Shown here: positions 17,901-26,586 of the stretch, piece by piece
How positions within the stretch are numbered: the stretch's first letter is position 1
How the letters are laid out: every line of letters starts with the position of its first letter
Virus record (IMG/VR): IMGVR_UViG_3300009788_000012
Coordinates: 1 to 64,000 of that record
Length of the DNA stretch: 64,000 nucleotides
Source: a virus
Direction: 5' to 3' (one strand)
The notes under the pieces: generated by a model
Told to the model about the DNA's origin: nothing
Seen by the model: only the letters and a program-made list of their open reading frames with translations
Databases searched by the model: none
Made by a program: the position numbers and the translations under genes

Positions 17901-18221
17901 TTGGTTGGCTTCGGTACTTCTGAGGCGATTCAGGGTATCTTGTTTGACTACCTTCGGGTCGCCCACGACAAGAGGTTTGGCTGTTGGAGGTTGGAGTGTA
18001 TCGTCAGTTGGTCCCTCGACATCTATAGTAGTGAATTGCGCGGGGCCCGTGGCCGGCGCAGGGGCTTCGGCTGGTGCGGGGGCGACCGGCTGCGGTACCG
18101 GCTCTTCGCCTCTGCGCAAGAGATCGGAGAAGATGCCCCCCTCTTGAACGGGCGGCGCCTGTTGTTCGGTAGAGACTCTGCCTTCTGTTTCTTTCAATAA
18201 ACCTGTAAAGATGGTAGCCAT
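11910..18221 (-). CDS. Giant internal virion protein with LPD38-like domain
   Basis: 2103 residues. The N-terminus (about 20-75) is Pro/Ala-rich. Residues 150-520 are helical with Gly/Ala-rich hydrophobic stretches (for example IAQTIPFIAELAATGPVV) that could insert in membranes. A HELVGH motif lies at 844-849, resembling zincin sites but spaced HExxxH rather than HExxH. Residues about 1060-1400 are Lys/Glu-rich coiled coil. Residues about 1737-1910 match large polyvalent protein domain 38 (pattern FHRWVMDELR, then LPFFGQPSVAAN, then membrane-like helices). Such proteins in podoviruses are packed in the head and ejected with DNA. The C-terminus is a basic Arg/Lys tail. Role inferred from size, position and LPD38. 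Confidence 0.7.
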   Translation of the reverse strand: MATIFTGLLKETEGRVSTEQQAPPVQEGGIFSDLLRRGEEPVPQPVAPAPAEAPAPATGPAQFTTIDVEGPTDDTLQPPTAKPLVVGDPKVVKQDTLNRLRSTEANQHTLDFLNEKMGDWEKLSGPNLKSAVDSFREKAQLPKATLSDLAIFKEKKFFNVDFTEALDVFGAKTFIKLGKQGLTLYRSLNGATDDATYRDVLDIQNEMFDRSLPGSTGFHVGSGIAQTIPFIAELAATGPVVSGGRKVAQEGIEKAAKVGIRKAYRGAVGTAAASLTWKQFPAKTINAASRIAKRELLRTPFLLPKYAAKAALDAVQAADIRDEYNLNSDEHQLTVVNFDAKEFKTDIAKGFIRNTIQGMMERGTEGIGEFLPGASRFVLSRPSVRALLSGVDKLSVGQIKRVYKGMLSFAAKAAAGDKGKFLQQALRIKAGFTASPGVSEFTKNSLWNGFAGEFAEETIQHTAEWLSSELGLATGLDVFDLGVRSPFMSREEMKITALVLAATGGGFTGLRGAANLKRIAQQDSALGKEMKEQFGDSVKASDTQIRALSADIRNSDDVEESREKVAEFVDERKSKQTEDISKIAQLFADNGVAVTADEAERILDERNEAAPDPDAVMASLTGNMLGKRMEQGLFVNDLIQKGVDPDKAIEIARSPTVEERDETASLAVKDAEDRLDREQKDLVNPTTEIDQKTRIEADIEVWHNKEDQAIEEEEQEELRGFDEFALGVVNEKDQERTQAQAQEGRVAPLDLSLSTSPRDTVKGLTSANVEAIAKRVVSKQAVPPNNLIVVDTIDQLPPAAREFAQERAEEGLRVRAMYQTDTDSVYLVSSNLRDPDEVSFVATHELVGHRGIDAVLGKEVEPFFKDLLLARRKDIKEYADERNIPLNTPSGRRLAAREWMADSVALGHFDKAKVWWKRLIAMFKKALAKISGARFTNEQLADIVSAAMFARPATATAGLAFSTSEDKGVAEKAILKRIDKLLNEIDPTFGEAAKITRPVVVDIERLKAKRKETKAKQRAVKAEKKAALKSVKRKHKKITGEVPEAKTPAGVVSEAFRKGTKDQKTRDKQIERFKKEHKKLTGKPTEAKTIPSVMRSTFNEGKKAGRELQFVKGVNAAIDQALKEIQAINAGRPDNLRTSMDEFDFMITHLEEILDGPGTEKEKTKKARADMNEWIGEENRLAIRRATRGDIAKSLVHARKRLNTLENRYWKADLRRWLTKTVPEKMFNGSAENGTDFGDQAKKLIRDYKGIQGTLSRLREEKNNRRRLVKNKAPHAEVEASEKKIAELKNDVEARLEKANWKDNRTLALELSALFKMSTLMQQKLSDKNKTQKGDAAGQLNKDLTSTLPVLKKSINETQKTRGWFQSLFGDGRGDENTMALVMGGGKIDTVGYSVFYESLRRANIDSLTSVADIHRDFQDLLKDNNVTNKQMGLWIVKLKKHNIDGRVLEFTDAEIMELYALMLDPQARLHLRSYGFKAERKRIQNEPGVDKFGFEDIGPLINTLSSSQKKIVEEMRSLKNALVPEANLASLSVFGRERFFNEDHWVMTPDTSDTPPQKSEDFRGKDYNQVASLMNPNFTKNRVPHKHVLMLGDVFDRFQKQVYDMATWTHMLVPGSDAISLLNDPKVKETMAKTLGTKFAQNMVDNVLALAGVTKHSDKWTDIDKFLQAIQRRTSPAILGSRLSTVLMNRGPGSVLLANELRKLGISTFATGKLAIPTRFFADKKNEAIRQKLLKQGYFYHRWVMDELRVMSNLPVDVKASKSLAQLAMRRWQSKALQGMSIAEQRNAVAAYKLLKDQGRSEVETIDILDEIIRKTQDPATALEETVQYRTLKSTGFGIFLPFFGQPSVAANIWYKDWLKWKYNKTPENAKNLMGTALTAVANGFASSLIRKGFRMARTGAASVLIVKLAAALGSKWKPDPDDVKELEKENTFLDWYAGFGDYDVMNFLSEFPSSFVPWAGKLSRVILGAAKKINDVEWSDKSVGEAAVEGTEAFAEVLFGFSEEIHESLVGSTINKLGFGAKDLAKGLSNADHGQTLRGVFELVEGSSNIVGAPLGGVIQKIESGLGLIGAPARKKAKVNAAKRTRRKTRGRGRVRSRTRR

Positions 18222-18230
18222 CTAAGACTC

Positions 18231-19511
18231 CTATAGTGTTTCCAGAATGTCTTCCACTGTAACTCCCTGTTCGAGAAGTTTACCCAAGTCGCTGCGCTCA
18301 TCCCTGGTCAGTACGCGCTTGAGTTTCTTTTCTACTTCCCTCTGCGCGCCGCCAAGTTTGCCGAGACGTCGCTTAGGCCTCTTGGACGCCTTGACCTCTG
18401 CGGCTGGCTTTTGGGCCGGCGTTGTGATCTCTGGGACTTCTGAAACCACCGGCTCTACGTCCCCCTTGCCGCCTACGGCAAACTCGGTTATGCCAATCCC
18501 GGATGCGGACGAAGGCGGGGTAGCTTCGCGGGTATCAATCACATCGACATTGAGACCTCGTCGCGCGGCAGGAGAAACTGGGCCTTGTGCGGCGGGGGGT
18601 CCGCCGATCAAAGGCTGAATGCCCGCGAGTGATGCGGCGGTAAAGGCTGCGTCCTGGGCAGATAGCTGTGGATTCTGTTTAGCAATCACTTCTGTCATGC
18701 CATGAACCGACAATCCTAGCGGAGTTATTTCTCCAGTGCTGTCGATAAGGGCGCCAGTTGCCGGTTTGGTGACAATGCCCTTGGCGTTAATAACTTCATC
18801 TCCAGATCCAATAGTGTTTATACCGCTGGTATTCAAGAACCCGATGGTCGCGTCAGGCGAGGGGATTATTGCCTTGGGCGTTTTAATCCCCCTGGCTTCA
18901 GTGGCGGCCACCCTGCGCTCGTCGAGCGCAAATTCTCTCTCCTTTAGATCTTGTGTCGCTTCCTCTTGGGTTATGCGTCTCCCTTCTCGCTCGAGCTGTG
19001 CTTCTCCGAGAGCAAACTTCTGTTCTTGAGATCGTCTTTCGAATTCCCTCTCTTGAACAACCTCTGGGCGAAGCGTCAGTCCCCTCGCCTGTCCATTGCT
19101 GGCGAAGCCATTTTCGCCCTGCAGTCCGCCCGGAGTCGTCGGGTCGAGTAACGCAGAGTCCGTGAACTGCTGTGCCGATTCAGGGGTGAAGCCCTGGGCA
19201 ATGAGTCCAGTTGCGCCCTTCAGTCGTGCCTGGTTCCGACCAAAGCGAAGTCGTTCCTCAGAGAGGGCATCCTGGGCGGTCTGCCGGATGCGGTTCGTCT
19301 CGTCCATATCACGCTGCCGGCGAATCTGGAAGTCGAGGATCGTCTGGCGCCTCTTGGCCTGGATACCTCGGTTACGTGTCGCCTGGAATTGACCAGGTTG
19401 TGGAGGTGCAACAACAGGCGCTATTCGAGTGAGCTGACCACCTGCGCCAGCGGCTTCTCGCAGCTCTCGCCTTGCTTCAAGCCCTCTGAATCTTTGTCCG
19501 AATAGTGCCAT
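18231..19511 (-). CDS. Probable internal virion protein, coiled coil
   Basis: 426 residues. The N-terminal third (10-100) and residues 145-205 are Arg/Glu/Gln-rich helices (for example RRQRDMDETNRIRQ) predicted to form coiled coils; the middle is Gly/Thr/Pro-rich; the C-terminus is basic. No enzymatic motif. It sits between the giant LPD38 protein and a structural protein, the position where podoviruses encode ejected core proteins. Function is inferred from context only. Confidence 0.55.
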   Translation of the reverse strand: MALFGQRFRGLEARRELREAAGAGGQLTRIAPVVAPPQPGQFQATRNRGIQAKRRQTILDFQIRRQRDMDETNRIRQTAQDALSEERLRFGRNQARLKGATGLIAQGFTPESAQQFTDSALLDPTTPGGLQGENGFASNGQARGLTLRPEVVQEREFERRSQEQKFALGEAQLEREGRRITQEEATQDLKEREFALDERRVAATEARGIKTPKAIIPSPDATIGFLNTSGINTIGSGDEVINAKGIVTKPATGALIDSTGEITPLGLSVHGMTEVIAKQNPQLSAQDAAFTAASLAGIQPLIGGPPAAQGPVSPAARRGLNVDVIDTREATPPSSASGIGITEFAVGGKGDVEPVVSEVPEITTPAQKPAAEVKASKRPKRRLGKLGGAQREVEKKLKRVLTRDERSDLGKLLEQGVTVEDILETL

Positions 19512-19537
19512 TTTATTTCCTTTCGTAATTTTCTTGT

Positions 19538-19567
19538 ATTTTACACCAAATGGGTGTTGTATTGCAA
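19538..19567 (-). promoter_or_regulatory. Candidate promoter within the virion operon
   Basis: TTGCAA (19567-19562), 18-bp spacer ending TTTGGTG, TAAAAT (19543-19538), just after the stop of the gene at 19569. It would boost the two internal virion proteins. Weaker -35 than the other promoters, so moderate confidence. Confidence 0.45.
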
Positions 19568-19568
19568 A

Positions 19569-20618
19569 TTATCCAAATGTGAGATCTCCTGAGATGTCGG
19601 CCATAACAAATTGGTCAGAACGTTTCAGATATCCAGACACTTCAAACCCCCTAAAAACTTGGTCTGGGAAAAACGCTGAGTTCGGAAACGGCACACTGCC
19701 CGGAAGTGCCATACTGACTTGAGGTATTGGCATAGTCCCTCCAACGTTGTAGGTAAAAGGGTATACCTCGTTCTCGGTTACGTCGTCGGGCGCAGGCCCT
19801 ATAGACACATCTCCGGCAGAGGATGCGAAAGTAATTTCAGCATCCAATGAGCGATCTGGGGACGAGTCGTTAGAAGAAAACTTTGCTTCTAGACCAATCT
19901 GGCCCTTAGTAAAGATTCCGGGATGCGAACTTAGGTCGAAAACTCGCGTCCCGTCAGATGTAAGTACCACGGCTTTGTCTGCCCTCATAAATAAGTTTGA
20001 GATGTCTCTCCCATAAGTCATTGTGAGGTGCGCTTCCGATAACACTCCTGCCAACGTTCCCAGGGCATTATAAGCGGAGTTCCACGCCTGAAGTACCTCT
20101 GCATTCGTGGTGTCTCCGTTCACACCTAATGCGTGAGCGACACGCCTTTCATCTACCTGGCTTATTAAAGACCTGGGTATCGTGTCAGTTTTATAATACA
20201 CGATTATATCTAGAGCTTCCTTTATTTGGTCGTATATTCTATAGTCTGTTTGGTATGTCAGCGGTAGCCAAGTGTCTCCATAAGAACCCTCCGACAAGAC
20301 GCGGGTTGATCCCAGAGCTATGCCTGAAAACTCGGTCTCGTCTGTTGCTCCTTTTGTGTGTATTGCATCTATACTGGTGTGCCTAGACTTCATATTTTGC
20401 CTGATCGTGGCTATCAGCAATCTTAAATCTGTATCTCTCCTCATGCCGGAGAAATCGGAAGCCACCGGGAAACGCTTGCCCGCAATGGGCCATGTTGTGG
20501 GGAACAAGTCCCCGAAGAGATCTTCTCTCTCATTAATGGCCCAGCAGAATTCCGCTAGAATTGTCGTCAGATTGTCTATCCTGACCCCGTCATAATTTCC
20601 GTTGTTAAACCAAGCCAT
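19569..20618 (-). CDS. Structural protein, unknown
   Basis: 349 residues, soluble, mixed alpha/beta, without recognised motifs. It starts MAWFNNGNYDGVRIDN and has a beta-rich C-terminal part with Ser/Asp-rich loops (KFSSNDSSPDRSLDAE). Position between the 1684-residue protein and the internal virion proteins suggests a tail or neck component. A ribosome site is not strong. Not recognised further. Confidence 0.6.
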   Translation of the reverse strand: MAWFNNGNYDGVRIDNLTTILAEFCWAINEREDLFGDLFPTTWPIAGKRFPVASDFSGMRRDTDLRLLIATIRQNMKSRHTSIDAIHTKGATDETEFSGIALGSTRVLSEGSYGDTWLPLTYQTDYRIYDQIKEALDIIVYYKTDTIPRSLISQVDERRVAHALGVNGDTTNAEVLQAWNSAYNALGTLAGVLSEAHLTMTYGRDISNLFMRADKAVVLTSDGTRVFDLSSHPGIFTKGQIGLEAKFSSNDSSPDRSLDAEITFASSAGDVSIGPAPDDVTENEVYPFTYNVGGTMPIPQVSMALPGSVPFPNSAFFPDQVFRGFEVSGYLKRSDQFVMADISGDLTFG

Positions 20619-20633
20619 CTATGCCTGCCCTCT

Positions 20634-21098
20634 TTATGATAAGAAAATTAAAGATATTCGATCCTCCCCAGACAGCACGGTGAGATCGTCAGTAGAATCG
20701 TATACAAGTTGACCGGGATTATCCCCTTCGTCTTGTATTGTTTTAATTCCGTGAGCATGACTAGCTCTGGCCAAAGCCTCTCCGCTACCTCCGTCAGATT
20801 CTCCACCGCCCCTTAGAACTGTTGCGGAGTCCCCCCTCACAACACCAGAAACTTCTTCCTCCTCTGTTGTTGGCGCCCGCGCAGCACCTTCCACAACCAG
20901 ATCGGGGGGTATCTCTTCCGTCCTGCCTCCGATGCCGTCCTGCCTGGGCGCTGTCAACACATCAATCTGCGCCCTTAGCACCTCGACAATCTCCTGCAGT
21001 TCTCGAATGGTCTTCTGGGCAGCGGGGTCTTGTACTTCGTTCGGCATGGTCATGCCTTGGATCTGCGACCTGTGGCGCGATCTGATTATGTCAACCAT
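20634..21098 (-). CDS. Small structural protein with coiled-coil N-terminus
   Basis: 154 residues from the ATG at 21098, chosen because GAGGAG lies 8 bases upstream. Residues 25-50 (KTIRELQEIVEVLRAQ) form a short coiled coil; the middle is Gly/Glu-rich; the end is beta-like with SHAHGI, a motif frequent in phage fibre proteins. Likely a trimerising tail or fibre accessory protein. It overlaps no neighbours and lies between two structural genes. Confidence 0.55.
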   Translation of the reverse strand: MVDIIRSRHRSQIQGMTMPNEVQDPAAQKTIRELQEIVEVLRAQIDVLTAPRQDGIGGRTEEIPPDLVVEGAARAPTTEEEEVSGVVRGDSATVLRGGGESDGGSGEALARASHAHGIKTIQDEGDNPGQLVYDSTDDLTVLSGEDRISLIFLS

Positions 21099-21109
21099 TA
21101 TTTCTCTCC

Positions 21110-24100
21110 TCACGCACGTTGCAGTACCCCCATGCTGGTGGCAACGCCAAGCTCGACGATATCCATGTCCGGCTTAGACGTGGTGACAGCCAATTCCCAT
21201 TCGCGCTCTGGGCGCATCTGCGGCAAGCGGATGGCGTCATCGCTCGAGATAACTACATTAGTGATCCTTGTTCCGTTCACGAAGAACTCAAGATTGATCG
21301 TGGCGCCGCCGCTGTAGTCGGCCAACACCCGCGCACACGAGAAGGCCGTAGGTCGTGCTGCCGTTATCCTGGTACTCGACCACGTGTATGGAATGTCGTC
21401 ACGCTTGATTATTACTGCACCATTGGCCGGCATTTGAATTGGCCGCACCATTTGAATTAAGACCTCGTTGACAGTGTCGTTCGAGCCTCGACCATCAGAA
21501 CGGTAATCTCCCGTATCTGGCCCAAAGTCAAACTTGAAAGACTCGCATCGAGGGAGGTTAATCCTCATCTCTTTGCCGGACGTGATCTTTACATCGGTCG
21601 GCGTGGTGGACCCGTCCAGATAAAAGCGCATCGTGAGCGTCTCTGACGTTGAGTCAACGCGGACGTTTGCTATCTGGTGGCCACCATCCAGCTCGTAGAC
21701 CTTTTGTGACCAAGGGGTCAGTCTCATCTCCCCGACGCGCTCCCTCACTATGGTTCCCGTAGGGATAGACTGCCTGGGTATAATAGCAACGCTTCTTATC
21801 TTAGGCTGCTCTGCGTTTTCGCAAAAGATGTCCAGGGTCCAGTTCTCGTGATTGGTCATGGTCGGGGCAAAATAAGCCGGCCTACCGTCTGATATGCCTC
21901 GGAGGTATTGTATTCCGTCGCTATCGGTCAGGCTGATGATTATAGGCTTGCTTTCTGGATACCAGTCGGCGCTCACGATAATCGCACCCCAAGATCCCGG
22001 GGACACCATCTTGTATCGAATGCGCCTGATCGACTCTGGTTGCTCAAGGGTAACTGTATCGCCCACACCTTGTTCAATGTCAGCGAACAAGGTAACGCTT
22101 CGAACCTCGTCGGTGTCGGCAGCGCTGAACGCTATATCGAACTCGGTTCCCCAAATATCCAGGGGAACTTCGTTGTTTAGATCTGTGTCGGACACTACGC
22201 CATTGTAATTTGAGGTAGTGCTCGGCTCGGGTGTTCCCAGCTCTACAAAATAGCGACCGCTACTAGACCTGTTTGTGGTTATTGGCGGAGTCGCTGCGAC
22301 AACTTGAGCTGTACTCCTGGTTCTGGATTCAGATACCGAATTGGTCTCTGACCCGTCCGCATACACCTCGAGAGTAACAGGGTAACTGTTTGACTGTACA
22401 ACTGCGCTTTTGATATTTACCCGCTCAGAGAATCGAACCCGCTGCCAAAACCATGGCGGGGGGGAGTTGGCTCTCTTGTTCCATCGCGCGGTACCGGCGA
22501 CATCTTGAACTTGAAGGGGAATCAGATTGAGCGTTTGTATCTCTTCGGTGTCGGCAATATCTACTTCCCAAAGCGACGCCTCCGGGAGCGTCCGGGGCAG
22601 TTGGAAGTAGTCCGCATTACCTACTGCTTTATTGAAGACTTCTACGCCGTCAGCACGAAGTATCAGATTAAGGCCAGCATAGTTTGACGCGCCTATAGAG
22701 CAAGCCGCAAACGATCCCTTGTCAGGGAACCTGTAGCGCAACCCTCGCCACGTGTGAGATCCAGAGAGACTAACTCCTTCGCTAGTAATCTGCTGTGTAT
22801 CTGCCGCAAAGAGGAAAACCTCGTTGATTAAGTGGTTGTCCGCGCCGAATGAAATATCTACAGCGTGGGCGCGGACCTCACCTATGAATCCATCGAATTC
22901 GCTATAGGTGGTCGGGAGCAGAATCTCTTGAGCATTCTCGATGACCATTGTCCTGGTCGATTCGTCTGCCCCTTCAATGTACGTATTCATAGTGACCGGG
23001 TAGCTATCTGAGCGGACGATGATGCTCTTTACTTCTTCTTCTCCGACGAACTCATATCGCGCATGAATCCACGGAGGAAATCCGTTTTCGTTGCTACCGA
23101 CACGGATAATCTTACCGGATTGTACCTGCGATCTTGGGAGAAGGGTCACGCTGTATACCTGAGTGCTGGCGATGACGTCAATCTCCCACAGCGTGGCCTC
23201 AGTCAGCGTGCGAGGAAGCTCGAAGGCGTTTCCGTTTTGGACTATCTCGTTGTACACTTCGACGCCGTCTGCATAGATGATCATAGTGACGTTGCCTATT
23301 GACTCGTTATCGAGATTTTCGCCAATCCCATAATCATCAGCGACTACCTGAGCAGCGACGAATTTGCCCCTGTCAGGAAAGGAGAATAAATTGCCTCGCC
23401 AAGACTGCGCATTGACCATGTTAATGGCGCCACCGCTTGGCAACTGGTTGACCATTCTTGTGGTGAACAAAACCTTATTGACCTTGTAATCGTCACCGCC
23501 GAAATCAAATTCAAGAGAGCTACACCTAATGTCGTCGAATCTGTATTCCTCGTCGTTGGTCAGCAGCACGGTTGTCGCCGTGTCGGAACCGTTAAGGTAG
23601 AGATTGACTGTGATATTTCCGCCGGCTTCTACGGTAAGTCCTTTGAGGAACGTCTGGGAGTCAACACACTCGTATCGCTTAAATAGCCACGGCTGAACGA
23701 TGGACTTAAATTCGCTCAGGGTCTTACCCACGGGCTGCGTTTGCTGCGCGAACAGTGTAAGGCTGTTTACCTTACCTGTCGTAATAACCTCAACGCGCCA
23801 CAGATCTGAATCGGCGATTGTCTTAGGCAGAGAGAACACGGTGCCGCTGGTCACAGCCTCTGTGTGCCTCAGCACTTTGCCGTTCTCGTGGAACTTGATC
23901 GTAGCCGTCCCTGCTCCTTCGAAAGAACATGTTCCCGCAACGAAATGCCCTCGATCTGGAAACTCAAGCCAGATAGACTCCCATACCGGGGTGTTTTCTG
24001 GAGTCAATTGAACGACGCTTCCCGCTTCGCGAACTTGACGTTCGAAAAATTCCATGCTGCGCACGGTGTTGTTGGTCCTGACCTCAAACTCCCACTCTCG

Positions 24101-26164
24101 CGAATGGTTCATGTAGGTAATGCCTTCCTCGTCAGTGTCGGAGGCCGCTGGAGGTGGCGCATATCTAGGGGGAGACGCGCTGCCGTTAATTACTTCAGGA
24201 GGGATACCGCCCGCCCCGACAACGCCTGTATTTTTAGTCACGTCATTTGCTTCGAACTGGCCAAGCAGAACAGGCGTGTCGTCCGGAATGGTGTAGGTCG
24301 CCGTTGTGGCACCACCCGTTACAATAATGTCCACCTCTCCGTCGGCCACGATACGGGCGTACTCGAACAGGGTGGGTTGGTCAAAGCGGTACCTGCGAGA
24401 TTTCCAATGGGTAGTCTTCTCAGCGACTGTGACGGGAGGAGTTACGAGGCTTCGAGCGAATCGCGGATATCTATCAGGGACGGACTTCTCCACCCCAAAA
24501 GTAGTCACCGCGAGAGACGAGTCTAGGTCAAACCTAACTCCAAAATCCGTTGGAGCCTGGGCGTACACAACCCTGCCTTCTACACTAACCGCCATTGCAG
24601 CCGGATTAAATTCTTGCCACTGATCCTTTGTAAAGTGGTTCTGTGTTATGATAGATACACCGTTGGCGTTAGCGGCTGCTAAACCGTCGTCGGTGGCGTA
24701 ATACGCTGTCTGACCCAGTTGCGCGAGTCCGGCTTGCGACAGAAGGGGGTGGGCTTTCGAAATTATATACTTGCTCATTATTTTAGGATTACTGCCAGAC
24801 ACACCGAAGACTCTGCCGCCGCCCTCTTCATTGGTCGTGAATACAAGAATAGTGTTTCCAGTGATAGCTATGCTAACAATGTCTTCTTGGAAAGGAACGG
24901 TGTTCTCATCCGGCCAGGACCAAAATCTAAAAATATCCGATAGGTACAACGTCTTCTCGAAGAAAGCGACAGCGAATTGCGCGGGGTGTACTACTATCCC
25001 GGACAGAAATTGATCCTTGTCTACGCCTGCGGGGTAGTTGCCAAATGGTGGGATAATCTCGCCCTGAAGAAATGGTCTCGGCTCAAACACTGTCGCCAGA
25101 TTAATGTCGTCGACTAAAAGGAAGTTGTCAGTGCCCGTGGCGCTGCGATAGAGTCTGTTCTTGTTGTACAACCCTCCTCCGCCAACCTCATCATCCGGGA
25201 TGTTGGCGAACGGAGTATTGAGCGTCAGGAACTGTCCAGGCATCACGGTAATTAATTCACTCACTTCTGATGGCGGACCCTCTTCTCCCGGGTCTTCGCT
25301 GGTTAGCATAGACTGAACGTAGAACAGGTGCTGTCTCGTTCTTAGGACGTAGTTCAGGTTCACAATAAACGTGACGATGCCTTCGTTTCCAGAAACAAAC
25401 CTATCGTCCTGACCAGGAAATGTATAAGTGACAGTCGGGCTAAAGTCTGTGTTCAAAAACTCGTTGTCGAACTTTGGGCCTTTCACATCAATAGGTTGGA
25501 AGCTACCGTAGATATGGCTTCCGTACCCCGGCGCCGAAATAGTCAGAGGAACGTTCCCTCCGGGCAACTCAGGATCTTCAAGTGTTACTGGATTTGGATG
25601 TGATATGGTCTCATCTGGTCCACCAATACTGAATTGCGAAAAGTGGAATTGATAATGAGGCCCGCGAAAACTGTAAGGGATATCGATATCGAAGTTGGCC
25701 CAGAAGCCATGCATTTTGCAGACCAACTCCAGACCAGTATCGGTGTATCGGGTGTCTAGTATTTCAAGATTGTCGGCATACCTCTCTACCTCATAGGTTC
25801 CGTTGGTTGGGTGAATCCACGACTTCCAAGCGTAGGCAGTAATACTCAACCATTCTGCTGGTTTGCAGGCATAATCTACCGACTTTTTGCTTGGAGGATT
25901 TGGCTTGGCAATTCTAATCAAGTCTTCAGCAGGTATCTCATTTTTCAGCAGACCATTCTCGTCGACATTACTGTCTTTTGGAGTGGATGTGGCCGGAATC
26001 CATCCAGACACACCGTTGGCGGTGGGGTCGTTGACCACAGAGACAGGCACCAGGGCACCCGAAGTAAGCTCGCAGTTGTGTGCTATCTGCGCACCTTCTT
26101 CGGGCAGCTTGTCTGGCTGAAGTCTCGGAATCAGTCCGTCAAATTTATTGATACGGATCGGCAT
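21110..26164 (-). CDS. Very large modular tail/adsorption protein
   Basis: 1684 residues. The N-terminus (INKFDGLIPRLQPDKLPE, then AHNCELTSGALVPV) resembles a head-to-tail or tail-tube associated family in podovirus-like phages. After about 650 residues of mixed domain, a module of roughly 190-215 residues recurs: its marker F-P-D-R/K-G-x-F appears near residues 734, 925 and 1142, with degenerate versions near 1383 and 1625. Each module also has an LPRTL/LPKTI segment and a beta-rich FDFG or ISFG end. Such Ig- or jelly-roll-like repeats suggest a fibre or adsorption protein. No cleavage or enzyme motif is visible. Confidence 0.6.
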   Translation of the reverse strand: MPIRINKFDGLIPRLQPDKLPEEGAQIAHNCELTSGALVPVSVVNDPTANGVSGWIPATSTPKDSNVDENGLLKNEIPAEDLIRIAKPNPPSKKSVDYACKPAEWLSITAYAWKSWIHPTNGTYEVERYADNLEILDTRYTDTGLELVCKMHGFWANFDIDIPYSFRGPHYQFHFSQFSIGGPDETISHPNPVTLEDPELPGGNVPLTISAPGYGSHIYGSFQPIDVKGPKFDNEFLNTDFSPTVTYTFPGQDDRFVSGNEGIVTFIVNLNYVLRTRQHLFYVQSMLTSEDPGEEGPPSEVSELITVMPGQFLTLNTPFANIPDDEVGGGGLYNKNRLYRSATGTDNFLLVDDINLATVFEPRPFLQGEIIPPFGNYPAGVDKDQFLSGIVVHPAQFAVAFFEKTLYLSDIFRFWSWPDENTVPFQEDIVSIAITGNTILVFTTNEEGGGRVFGVSGSNPKIMSKYIISKAHPLLSQAGLAQLGQTAYYATDDGLAAANANGVSIITQNHFTKDQWQEFNPAAMAVSVEGRVVYAQAPTDFGVRFDLDSSLAVTTFGVEKSVPDRYPRFARSLVTPPVTVAEKTTHWKSRRYRFDQPTLFEYARIVADGEVDIIVTGGATTATYTIPDDTPVLLGQFEANDVTKNTGVVGAGGIPPEVINGSASPPRYAPPPAASDTDEEGITYMNHSREWEFEVRTNNTVRSMEFFERQVREAGSVVQLTPENTPVWESIWLEFPDRGHFVAGTCSFEGAGTATIKFHENGKVLRHTEAVTSGTVFSLPKTIADSDLWRVEVITTGKVNSLTLFAQQTQPVGKTLSEFKSIVQPWLFKRYECVDSQTFLKGLTVEAGGNITVNLYLNGSDTATTVLLTNDEEYRFDDIRCSSLEFDFGGDDYKVNKVLFTTRMVNQLPSGGAINMVNAQSWRGNLFSFPDRGKFVAAQVVADDYGIGENLDNESIGNVTMIIYADGVEVYNEIVQNGNAFELPRTLTEATLWEIDVIASTQVYSVTLLPRSQVQSGKIIRVGSNENGFPPWIHARYEFVGEEEVKSIIVRSDSYPVTMNTYIEGADESTRTMVIENAQEILLPTTYSEFDGFIGEVRAHAVDISFGADNHLINEVFLFAADTQQITSEGVSLSGSHTWRGLRYRFPDKGSFAACSIGASNYAGLNLILRADGVEVFNKAVGNADYFQLPRTLPEASLWEVDIADTEEIQTLNLIPLQVQDVAGTARWNKRANSPPPWFWQRVRFSERVNIKSAVVQSNSYPVTLEVYADGSETNSVSESRTRSTAQVVAATPPITTNRSSSGRYFVELGTPEPSTTSNYNGVVSDTDLNNEVPLDIWGTEFDIAFSAADTDEVRSVTLFADIEQGVGDTVTLEQPESIRRIRYKMVSPGSWGAIIVSADWYPESKPIIISLTDSDGIQYLRGISDGRPAYFAPTMTNHENWTLDIFCENAEQPKIRSVAIIPRQSIPTGTIVRERVGEMRLTPWSQKVYELDGGHQIANVRVDSTSETLTMRFYLDGSTTPTDVKITSGKEMRINLPRCESFKFDFGPDTGDYRSDGRGSNDTVNEVLIQMVRPIQMPANGAVIIKRDDIPYTWSSTRITAARPTAFSCARVLADYSGGATINLEFFVNGTRITNVVISSDDAIRLPQMRPEREWELAVTTSKPDMDIVELGVATSMGVLQRA

Positions 26165-26181
26165 TAAGGAGGTGTTCCTTT

Positions 26182-26556
26182 CTAGGCCGGGTCAAGGATC
26201 TCAATGTCAAACGCGGGAACTGTCACGGTATTACCAGACGTCACAGATTGAGACACTGTCGTGGTAACGTAAAGCAGGGTAGACCCATCATCAAGAGAGA
26301 TGTGCGTACCGGTGCCCGTGGTGTCGACGGTAACGCTCGCCTGTTGACCTACGGTGATCTTGCGACCGCTGGTGTCACCATCTCCCACAACGTAGTCGCC
26401 ATTGCCGTCACCAGCCGTGAGAACAACGTCCGCTAGGCTCACGGCAGCAATACCCGCAAAGTTGGCCGGCTCGCCCGAGCAGAGATTCATGTTGACGCAG
26501 GTCGCGATCTTGTCCATTGCCGCATCTAGTACAGCATCATTAACTGATTTAGCCAT
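26182..26556 (-). CDS. Small virion protein, beta-rich
   Basis: 124 residues. A helical N-terminus (VNDAVLDAAMDKIATC) is followed by a Gly/Thr/Asp/Val-rich beta domain (DGNGDYVVGDGD). Position upstream of the large modular protein and downstream of a His-repeat protein suggests a fibre or spike accessory. No named family. Confidence 0.55.
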   Translation of the reverse strand: MAKSVNDAVLDAAMDKIATCVNMNLCSGEPANFAGIAAVSLADVVLTAGDGNGDYVVGDGDTSGRKITVGQQASVTVDTTGTGTHISLDDGSTLLYVTTTVSQSVTSGNTVTVPAFDIEILDPA

Positions 26557-26586
26557 TTGTCTTATTCCTTTACCGCCTCGCGGTGT

